Part shown: piece by piece, positions 5,426-9,857 of the stretch
Position numbering within the stretch: the stretch's first letter is position 1
How the letters are laid out: each line of letters opens with the position of its first letter
From: Actinomycetales bacterium Ga0077552
GTDB lineage: Bacteria > Actinomycetota > Actinomycetes > Actinomycetales > Microbacteriaceae
Reading direction: 5' to 3'
Assembly (NCBI GenBank): GCA_001464255.1
Contig: LNFD01000161.1
Location: forward strand, 1-10,002
Length of the DNA: 10,002 nt
The notes under the pieces: generated by a model
The model's input: only the letters and a program-made list of their open reading frames with translations
Told to the model about the DNA's origin: nothing
Databases searched by the model: none
Made by a program: the position numbers and the translations under genes

Positions 5426-6427
5426 ATGACGCTTCCCCTCACCCTCGGCTACAAGGCCTCCGCCGAGCAGTTCGACCCCCGCGAGCTCGTCGAGATCGCC
5501 GTCGCCGCCGAGGCCCACGGCATGCAGTCGGTCGCCGTGAGCGACCACTTCCAGCCGTGGCGCCACACGGGCGGGCACGCCCCGTTCTCGCTCACGTGGA
5601 TGGCCGCCGTCGGCGAGCGCACGTCGAGCATCCGCATCGGCACCTCGGTCATGACGCCGACCTTCCGCTACAACCCTGCGGTGCTCGCGCAGGCGTTCGC
5701 GAGCATGGGCGTCATGTACCCGGGCCGCATCTTCCTCGGTGTCGGCACGGGCGAGGCGCTCAACGAGATCGCCACGGGCTTCGCGGGCGCGGGCGAGCAG
5801 GAGTGGCCCGAGTTCAAGGAGCGCTTCGCGCGCCTGCGCGAGAGCTTCGATCTCATGCGCCAACTGTGGAGCGAGGATCGCGTGAACTACGACGCCTCGA
5901 TCTACGACCGCCCCGAGCAGCCGATCCCCGTCTACATCGCCGCGGGCGGGCCGTTCGTGGCGCGCTACGCGGGCCGCGCGGGCGACGGCTTCATCTGCAC
6001 CTCGGGCAAGGGCGTCGAGCTCTACACGGAAGAGCTCATCCCCGCCGTCAAGGAGGGCGCCGAGAAGGTGGGCCGCGAGTTCGAGCAGATCGATCGCATG
6101 ATCGAGATCAAGCTCTCCTACGACACCGACCTCGACACCGCGCTCGAGAACACGCGGTTCTGGTCGCCGCTCTCGCTCAGCAAAGAGCAGAAGCACGACA
6201 TCACCGATCCGATCGAGATGGAGCAGGCGGCGGATGCCCTGCCGATCGAGCAGATCGCCAAGCGCTGGATCGTCGGCAACGACCCCGACGCGGTCGTCGC
6301 CCAGATCGCGAAGTACGTGGAGTACGGCATGAACCACCTCGTCTTCCACGCCCCGGGTCACGATCAGCGCCGATTCCTCGAACTGTTCGAGCGCGACCTC
6401 GCCCCCCGGTTGCGGGGGCTCGCGTAA
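5426..6427 (+). CDS. fgd: F420-dependent glucose-6-phosphate dehydrogenase
   Basis: FGD oxidises glucose 6-phosphate to 6-phosphogluconolactone and reduces the deazaflavin coenzyme F420, supplying F420H2 for reductases in the cytoplasm. The 333-residue protein is a luciferase-like TIM barrel. Active-site residues known from the M. tuberculosis enzyme fall in place: E14, H41 and W45 in SDHFQPWRHTGG, and E110 in GTGEALNE. The phosphate-binding T192, K195, K256 and R280 correspond to T195, K198, K259 and R283 there. Compared with my recollection of that protein there is a 4-residue insertion near 121-128 and an 8-residue deletion after RVNYD (155), with everything else in register. The C-terminus NHLVFHAPGHDQRRFLELF is nearly identical. 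It appears monocistronic, behind a hairpin and a dyad. Its presence implies that the host makes or imports F420, though no F420 biosynthesis gene is in view. Confidence 0.95.
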   Translation: MTLPLTLGYKASAEQFDPRELVEIAVAAEAHGMQSVAVSDHFQPWRHTGGHAPFSLTWMAAVGERTSSIRIGTSVMTPTFRYNPAVLAQAFASMGVMYPGRIFLGVGTGEALNEIATGFAGAGEQEWPEFKERFARLRESFDLMRQLWSEDRVNYDASIYDRPEQPIPVYIAAGGPFVARYAGRAGDGFICTSGKGVELYTEELIPAVKEGAEKVGREFEQIDRMIEIKLSYDTDLDTALENTRFWSPLSLSKEQKHDITDPIEMEQAADALPIEQIAKRWIVGNDPDAVVAQIAKYVEYGMNHLVFHAPGHDQRRFLELFERDLAPRLRGLA

Positions 6428-6450
6428 CACGAGCGGAACACGGGCATAAT

Positions 6451-6468
6451 CCGGCCGGAACGCGCCGG
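6451..6468 (+). terminator. weak hairpin after fgd
   Basis: CCGGC (6451-6455) and GCCGG (6464-6468) form a 5-bp stem with an 8-nt loop, 23 nt after the fgd stop. It is weak and has no T-tract. Confidence 0.2.
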
Positions 6469-6471
6469 GCC

Positions 6472-6477
6472 TAGCGT
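6472..6477 (+). promoter_or_regulatory. candidate -10 box for the 6510 gene
   Basis: TAGCGT lies 32 nt before the ATG at 6510, giving a 5' leader of about 25 nt that includes the Shine-Dalgarno at 6496. CATAAT at 6445-6450 is an alternative closer to the consensus. Neither has a clear -35. Confidence 0.3.
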
Positions 6478-6495
6478 CAGAATCCTCAGAGATCC

Positions 6496-6503
6496 GGGGG
6501 TGA
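6496..6503 (+). promoter_or_regulatory. Shine-Dalgarno fixing the 6510 start
   Basis: GGGGGTGA matches the ideal GGAGGTGA at seven of eight bases and ends 6 nt before the ATG at 6510. In contrast to most neighbours, this gene seems to use a conventional leader. Confidence 0.6.
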
Positions 6504-6509
6504 CGGCCG

Positions 6510-7160
6510 ATGGCCGAGACGCAGCACGAGACGACGATCGCGCCGGTTCCTGCGCCCCCGACGGCCCCGCCCGGCTGGACAGGCGCGGCGATGGCGATCC
6601 ACGCAGTGCGCCGCATGCCGACGCCCATGGTCGTGACGCTGCAGCCCGAGGGTCTCGAGCCGATGCAGATCGACATGCGCGGCTACGTCTACCAGTGGGC
6701 GCGGCCGCTCGCCGACTTCCCCGACGATCCGGGCCCGGTGGCCATCAGCACCCGGGCCATCCGCGATGCCGAGCCTGCGTTCGCGGGCGACGACTTCGTC
6801 GACCACCCGCCGGCCTTCGCCGGGTCGTCGCTCGAGCCCCTGCTGTGGCTCATCGGCACGCGCGCCTTCTCGGGAGGCCGGGCCTCGTGGCTGCGCTCGG
6901 GCGACCGCTACCGGCTGTACCGCTGGCCCGACTTCTCGCTGCTGCCCGTCACCGACCAGGAGCAGGGCATCGTGAAGGCGAGCGCGGCGGGGTTCATGGT
7001 CGTCGAGAAGCTCGCCCAAAGGGCGCGGGTGGAGGTCGAGGCCGCGCAGCGGGTCGTCAATGCCCTGAGCCTCATGGGGCTGCTGCGCCGGCACGCCGCG
7101 CGGGGCGCCGCCCCGGACGCGCCGCCGCCCCCGCCGACCGGGGGCATCCCCGGCGCCTAG
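6510..7160 (+). CDS. hypothetical protein with possible C-terminal winged helix
   Basis: I do not recognise this 216-residue protein. Residues 10-25 and 200-213 are proline-rich and probably disordered. Residues 35-105 look like a small beta-rich domain (MPTPMVVTLQPEG, then MRGYVYQWARPL). From about 108 to 195 the pattern is that of a compact wHTH: LEPLLWLIG, then YRLYRWPDFSLLPV, then QEQGIVKASAAGFMVVEKLAQRA and VEAAQRVVNALSLMGLLRR. The closing 'a...L..MGLLRR' helix is common in the C-terminal domains of DUF4388/PatA-like proteins, but this is resemblance only. There is no signal peptide or membrane segment. The start is fixed by GGGGGTGA at 6496-6503. It is followed 78 nt later by a secreted protein on the same strand, but a possible promoter in the gap suggests separate control. 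A regulatory or structural role is guesswork. Confidence 0.8.
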   Translation: MAETQHETTIAPVPAPPTAPPGWTGAAMAIHAVRRMPTPMVVTLQPEGLEPMQIDMRGYVYQWARPLADFPDDPGPVAISTRAIRDAEPAFAGDDFVDHPPAFAGSSLEPLLWLIGTRAFSGGRASWLRSGDRYRLYRWPDFSLLPVTDQEQGIVKASAAGFMVVEKLAQRARVEVEAAQRVVNALSLMGLLRRHAARGAAPDAPPPPPTGGIPGA

Positions 7161-7172
7161 AGGCGACCCTGG

Positions 7173-7178
7173 TACCCT
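7173..7178 (+). promoter_or_regulatory. candidate -10 box for the secreted protein gene
   Basis: TACCCT, preceded by TGG in an extended -10 arrangement, would start transcription near 7185 and give a leader of about 54 nt containing the hairpin at 7186-7216. No clear -35 is seen. The box falls in a short direct repeat, CCCTGG at 7168-7173 and 7175-7180. Confidence 0.35.
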
Positions 7179-7185
7179 GGAAGAC

Positions 7186-7216
7186 GGTCTCGACCCGCAC
7201 AACGGTCGTCGAGGCC
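7186..7216 (+). promoter_or_regulatory. hairpin in the leader of the secreted protein gene
   Basis: GGTCTCGAC (7186-7194) pairs with GTCGAGGCC (7208-7216), nine pairs with one G-U wobble. It is extended inside by CCG/CGG (7195-7197 and 7203-7205) across a 2-nt bulge, leaving a CACAA loop. It begins almost at the predicted transcription start and lies 22 nt before the ATG. It may stabilise the mRNA or regulate it. The stretch is too short for a ydaO (c-di-AMP) riboswitch. Confidence 0.4.
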
Positions 7217-7238
7217 GCCTTGGGGGGTTCAGAAGAGC

Positions 7239-7910
7239 ATGTCGAAGCACCGTCAGCGCAGCGCACGACCGGCGTTCCGCCGCCACTCGTGGTCGAGAAC
7301 CCGTACGGTCTTCACCTCGATCATCGCGGGTCTCATGGTCATGGCGACGCTCGGCTTCTCGACGCCGACGCAGGCCGACATCGTGGCCGCCTACGTCGAC
7401 GAGAACGCGCAAGAGCTCGTCGCGGCAGCGTCGCCCGAGATCGTGCCCGCGGTCGAGCGCCCCGACTTCAGCGCCACTCCCGGCTACGAGACGTTCATCC
7501 AGGGCGGCACGAACCACGACTGGGCGAGCCTCGTGCTGCTCATGGGCGGGTTCCCGATCACCGAGAGCAACGTCACGGTCGTGACGCGCTGGATGCGCCA
7601 GGAGAACTACGTCGACACCTGGTACAACCGCAACAACCCCCTCAACAACGGCTGGGGTTCAGGCGGCGGCGGGGGCACCGGCCGTTACGTCGATCTGGTG
7701 GATGCCGCGGCCAACGCCGCGGAGGCGCTCAACACTCTCGGCCGCTACAGCGAGATCGTCGCGACGCTGCGGGCCTCGGCACCCACCGAGCAGGTGGAGC
7801 GCGCGATCTGGTTCTCGGGCTGGGCGACGGGCATGTACAACAACGGCGCGCACTGGTCGTACAGCCCGGTGCCGGTCGTGACCGCGCCGCCGAGCGCCTG
7901 GGGCCGGTAG
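7239..7910 (+). CDS. secreted lysozyme-like (peptidoglycan-active?) protein
   Basis: A 223-residue exported protein. The first 22 residues carry many Arg and Lys, a hydrophobic core runs from 24 to 40, and a signal peptidase site after A46 (PTQA then DIVAA) is likely, giving a long Sec-type signal. The mature part has a lysozyme-superfamily pattern: RWMRQEN with E122 as candidate catalytic acid, then WYNRNNPLNNGWG (128-140), a glycine run (139-148), and a helical stretch AANAAEALN...YSEIVATLRAS. The 'E...NNPLN...Y...I...L' pattern recalls phage and actinobacterial muramidase or transglycosylase-like domains. I infer that it cuts or binds peptidoglycan outside the membrane. The RBS is weak: only AGAAGAG at 7231-7237 or a G-run at 7222-7227. 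It converges on the small gene at 7939. Confidence 0.85.
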   Translation: MSKHRQRSARPAFRRHSWSRTRTVFTSIIAGLMVMATLGFSTPTQADIVAAYVDENAQELVAAASPEIVPAVERPDFSATPGYETFIQGGTNHDWASLVLLMGGFPITESNVTVVTRWMRQENYVDTWYNRNNPLNNGWGSGGGGGTGRYVDLVDAAANAAEALNTLGRYSEIVATLRASAPTEQVERAIWFSGWATGMYNNGAHWSYSPVPVVTAPPSAWGR

Positions 7911-7919
7911 GCCTCAGAC

Positions 7920-7937
7920 GCCCGGCTCTGCGCGGGC
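7920..7937. terminator. bidirectional hairpin between convergent genes
   Basis: GCCCGGC (7920-7926) pairs with GC, a bulged G, and CGGGC (7930-7937) around a TCT loop. It lies just after the plus-strand stop (7910) and just before the minus-strand stop (7939), so it could serve both transcripts. No T-tract. Confidence 0.4.
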
Positions 7938-7938
7938 A

Positions 7939-8208
7939 TCAGCGCGGCGGCAGGGTCAGCAGCGCATCGCGCTGCATCGACCGCTCTCGCCGCTCGGCCG
8001 CCTGAGCGGCCTGCACGCGGCGGGCCTGCTCGTCGCGGTCGTCGAGCAGTCGCGGGCGACGGCTCCACGCCACGAGCGCCACGCCGAGGCGCAGCGCGAG
8101 GCGGTCGATGAGTCCGACGCGCCGCGCCGGGGCGCGGGTCTCGAGCGTCGGACTCGGGGGGTGCTGCTGCTGACGACCCGGTCGGGTCGTCGAGAGGGTG
8201 GTGTTCAT
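7939..8208 (-). CDS. small basic protein of unknown function
   Basis: An 89-residue protein I cannot assign. Residues 1-28 are polar and low-complexity (Thr, Pro, Gln). Residues 30-51, RVGLIDRLALRLGVALVAWSRR, form a helix that is both amphipathic and basic and could lie on or weakly cross a membrane. Residues 55-82 are a charged helix rich in Arg, Ala and Gln. The same layout is, to my recollection, seen in short uncharacterised proteins of Microbacteriaceae. The ATG at 8208 has GAGGA 9 nt upstream on the minus strand. A 242-nt stretch separates it from the 22-codon ORF on the same strand, and the two may share a transcript. A coding role is plausible but short length and high GC leave room for doubt. 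Confidence 0.6.
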   Translation of the reverse strand: MNTTLSTTRPGRQQQHPPSPTLETRAPARRVGLIDRLALRLGVALVAWSRRPRLLDDRDEQARRVQAAQAAERRERSMQRDALLTLPPR

Positions 8209-8449
8209 CAGAAGGGGTCCTCACTGCACGCGGGCGCACGGTTGTGCCGCCCGGTATCCGGGTGCTCCGCTCGTGGCGGGGCGGGGGAGGGCGATGCGCG
8301 CACGCGGCGCACGTCGCCGGAGGGCCCTGCCTCGTGCGACCTCGATCAGGCGCACCCGGCAGAACCGTGGCGGATTCGAGTGACCTCGAATCGGGCTTCG
8401 AGAGCGTCGCCACCGGCTGAGAGCGGGCGGCGGAATCGCTGCAGCCCGA
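8209..8449 (-). other. structured stretch between the small ORF and the 89-aa gene
   Basis: No gene is seen on either strand here. Read as a minus-strand transcript it is rich in inverted repeats: ATCGGGCT with AGCCCGAT, and GATTCGAG with CTCGAATC (described separately), and near the 3' end CCCGG TAT CCGGG (8250-8262) next to an overlapping GGCGCAC/GTGC-C-GCC dyad (8233-8251) with loop GGTT. Some of this may follow from high GC. Confidence 0.4.
8373..8392 (-). promoter_or_regulatory. perfect 8-bp hairpin downstream of the 22-codon ORF
   Basis: On the plus strand GATTCGAG (8373-8380) and CTCGAATC (8385-8392) are perfect inverted repeats around a TGAC loop. In the minus-strand transcript this is the third in a series of complementary segments after the small ORF. 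It competes with the pairing of 8390-8397 and 8443-8450. It could also be a protein-binding dyad. No T-tract follows. Confidence 0.45.
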
Positions 8450-8450
8450 T
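8390..8450 (-). promoter_or_regulatory. long-range 8-bp pairing from the small-ORF stop codon
   Basis: AGCCCGAT (8443-8450) and ATCGGGCT (8390-8397) are perfect inverted repeats with 45 nt between. On the minus-strand RNA the 5' arm begins with the last base of the small ORF's TGA, so a ribosome finishing there would cover it. The 3' arm shares positions 8390-8392 with the hairpin at 8373-8392. Confidence 0.35.
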
Positions 8451-8518
8451 CAGGCGGTGAGAACGCCGACGAAGCCGGCGGTGGTGGGGATCATCCCCTC
8501 GGTGAATCGAATAAACAC
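8450..8518 (-). CDS. 22-codon ORF with perfect Shine-Dalgarno; leader peptide or microprotein
   Basis: On the minus strand GTG (8518-8516) opens a frame of 22 codons, beginning MFIRFTEGMIPTTAG, ending with GVLTA, and closed by TGA at 8452-8450. AAAGGAGG (8532-8525), an ideal Shine-Dalgarno, ends 6 nt before it, stronger than that of any full-length gene in the window except tetR. A promoter-like TTGCGT-18 nt-TAGGTT lies upstream. The peptide is hydrophobic after residue 9 but too short for a membrane span of usual length. No run of one amino acid suggests a classical biosynthetic attenuator. The next gene on this strand starts 242 nt later, with competing hairpins between. It could be a regulatory upstream ORF or an independent microprotein. 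Confidence 0.55.
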   Translation of the reverse strand: MFIRFTEGMIPTTAGFVGVLTA

Positions 8519-8551
8519 GCTCGGCCTCCTTTCGTCTTCTGGCGCTCGATG

Positions 8552-8581
8552 AACCTACCCGCAGCGCCGCGCCCGACGCAA
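8552..8581 (-). promoter_or_regulatory. promoter for the 22-codon ORF
   Basis: On the minus strand TTGCGT (8581-8576) and TAGGTT (8557-8552) are spaced 18 nt apart. They would start a transcript near 8545 with a leader of about 27 nt carrying the AAAGGAGG site. It is one of the few promoters here with a recognisable -35. Confidence 0.5.
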
Positions 8582-8620
8582 GCGCGAATCCCGGGCGTGT
8601 CGCAGAGTTCACCGATTCGT

Positions 8621-8626
8621 TACTGT
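8621..8626 (+). promoter_or_regulatory. leaderless-type -10 box of the small membrane protein gene
   Basis: TACTGT ends 6 nt before the ATG at 8633 with no Shine-Dalgarno between. It supports 8633 over the in-frame ATG at 8549, which would add 28 residues of unlike composition. Confidence 0.5.
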
Positions 8627-8632
8627 GGCGCC

Positions 8633-9088
8633 ATGACTCACGAAGCAGTCCCCGTTCCCGGCCCCCGCCGCCCCCGCGGGGTGACCATCATCGGCGTCGT
8701 GGCGTATGTCGGCGGCGTCGTCGATGTCGTCGGCGGGTCGATGCTGCTCGTGCTGGCCACGGGCGCCGCGCTGCTCGCGAACCCCCTGCCGGGCGGCCTC
8801 GTGACAGCGATCACGGTCATCGTCACTGGGGTCGTCGTGGTGGGGATCGCCGATGGGCTCATGCGGGGCAGCAGGGTCGCCCGGGTCGTGATCACGGTCG
8901 CACGCGGCGTCTCGGTCGTGCTGCAGATCGTGGCCCTGACGACGGGCGGGGTGGCCGTGTTCGTCGGCATCGCGAGCCTGCTCATCTCGGCCGTCGTGCT
9001 GGGCTGGCTGTGGAGCCCGAGCGCGAACGCCTACTTCGGGGGCGCTGCGAACGCCGCCAACGCCGTCGAGCGGGGCGAACTCAGCTGA
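8633..9088 (+). CDS. small four-helix integral membrane protein, unknown function
   Basis: A 151-residue membrane protein without a recognised family. After a proline-rich cytoplasmic start (1-16) it has four hydrophobic segments: about 17-49 (GVTIIGVVAYVGGVVDVVGG onward), 56-77, 82-102 and 105-127. A conserved-looking WSPSANAYFGG follows at 127-137. The glycine- and valine-rich helices and short loops resemble small uncharacterised actinobacterial membrane proteins. The start at 8633 follows from the -10 box 6 nt upstream and from the absence of similar composition before it. The final bases overlap the stop of the convergent tetR gene in the palindrome TCAGCTGA. It has no operon partner on its strand, and its role cannot be read from context. 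Confidence 0.85.
   Translation: MTHEAVPVPGPRRPRGVTIIGVVAYVGGVVDVVGGSMLLVLATGAALLANPLPGGLVTAITVIVTGVVVVGIADGLMRGSRVARVVITVARGVSVVLQIVALTTGGVAVFVGIASLLISAVVLGWLWSPSANAYFGGAANAANAVERGELS
9081..9088. other. palindromic overlap of two convergent stop codons
   Basis: TCAGCTGA contains TGA for the plus-strand gene (9086-9088) and, on the other strand, TGA for tetR (9083-9081). The two coding regions overlap by exactly these eight bases, so neither can end without the other and there is no room for a terminator. Confidence 0.9.
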
Positions 9089-9767
9089 TCGCGAGGGCGT
9101 AGTCCGCCCCGAGCCCGGTGCGCCGCGGCGGTTCCCCGTCACGCAGCCGGGCGAGGCCATCGATGACGAGGTCGACCATGAGTGCGTACTCCTCGTCATG
9201 ATCGTGGTGCTCGCGGATCGTGCGGCTGATGCCGGGGTACTCGTCGACGAGAGACCCCTCGTACAGCGACTGCACGCGGTCGCCGAGTGCGACCGCCGTG
9301 GGGCGCCGGGCCTGCTGCGCGGTGAACCCCATGATCGTGCCGTCGACGATGTGCAGCCCGTGGTGCGCGAGCTGCGGTGAGAAGCCGGCGTCGAGCAGGG
9401 CCGTCGTCACCGTCTCCGCGTAGCGCAGCCGGCCGTCGCCGACCCGCGGCCGCACGGTGATGAGCTCGACCGACCAGGGGCGCGCGAGCATCGCGGCGTG
9501 CGCGCGGTGCATGATCGCGCCGAGCCGCTCGCGCCAGTCCTTCGGGGCGTCGGCGCTCGGGTCGATCCAGCCGCACACGATCGCATCGACCATCGCATCG
9601 AGCAGCGCCTCCTTGCTCGACACGTGGCGGTACAGCGACATCGCCTCCACTCCCAGCTCGGCGCCGAGGCGGCGCATGCTCAGCGCCGCGAGCCCGTGGG
9701 CGTCGGCGAGGGCGAGGGCGGCCTGCAGCACGCGGTCGTGGCTCAGGGCATCCCGAGGCGGGGCCAT
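9081..9767 (-). CDS. TetR/AcrR family transcriptional repressor
   Basis: A 228-residue DNA-binding regulator, a usual length for the family. The N-terminal domain has the TetR helix-turn-helix: HDRVLQAALALADAHGL (10-26), then LSMRRLGAELGVEAMSLYRHVSSKEALLDAMV (29-60), where SLYRHVSSKEAL is the recognition-helix mark. The rest, with LHIVDGTIMGFTAQQ and the helix-rich ligand core, fits the TetR_C (PF02909) type. Ligand unknown. The start at 9767 has an ideal AAGGAGG 5 nt upstream. It is divergent from the dehydrogenase at 9858 across a 90-bp gap with two operator-like palindromes, so it probably represses that gene and itself and is released by a substrate of the dehydrogenase. The 3' end overlaps the convergent membrane gene by 8 bp. 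Confidence 0.95.
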   Translation of the reverse strand: MAPPRDALSHDRVLQAALALADAHGLAALSMRRLGAELGVEAMSLYRHVSSKEALLDAMVDAIVCGWIDPSADAPKDWRERLGAIMHRAHAAMLARPWSVELITVRPRVGDGRLRYAETVTTALLDAGFSPQLAHHGLHIVDGTIMGFTAQQARRPTAVALGDRVQSLYEGSLVDEYPGISRTIREHHDHDEEYALMVDLVIDGLARLRDGEPPRRTGLGADYALAIS

Positions 9768-9802
9768 GGTTCCTCCTTGACAGCCGGGGTGTTCATCGAT
9801 AA

Positions 9803-9828
9803 CTTACGGCGTAAGCATACAGTGTAAG
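9803..9828. promoter_or_regulatory. two abutting 13-bp TetR operator-like sites
   Basis: CTTACGGCGTAAG (9803-9815) is a perfect palindrome with a 3-base centre. CATACAGTGTAAG (9816-9828) follows directly and matches the same plan with one mismatched arm base. Both lie between the divergent tetR and dehydrogenase genes. A -10-like TACAGT (9818-9823) for the plus strand lies in the second site, so bound repressor would block RNA polymerase. The design CTTAC-n3-GTAAG resembles operators of TetR regulators. Confidence 0.7.
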
Positions 9829-9857
9829 CAACTGTTGGCAACCCCGAGGAGCCCGCC

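Noticed and set aside
6401..6419. CCCCC/GGGGG hairpin at the end of fgd
   Set aside because: It lies inside the last fgd codons, explained by Pro/Arg/Gly codons, and has no T-tract.
4934..6676. 580-codon minus-strand frame opposite fgd
   Set aside because: Antisense shadow; composition is not protein-like and fgd is securely identified on the plus strand.
7161..7238. c-di-AMP (ydaO) riboswitch before the secreted protein gene
   Set aside because: The gap is under 80 nt and lacks the extended ydaO core; only one simple hairpin is present.
6486..8005. Long overlapping frames across the 6510 and 7239 genes on both strands
   Set aside because: They lack signals and conflict with the genes that have a Shine-Dalgarno or a signal peptide.
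8161..8460. Plus-strand 99-codon frame and minus-strand frames at 8346-8612 and 7745-8413
   Set aside because: Low-complexity Arg/Pro-rich translations with no start signal; the small ORF at 8450-8518 has much better signals.
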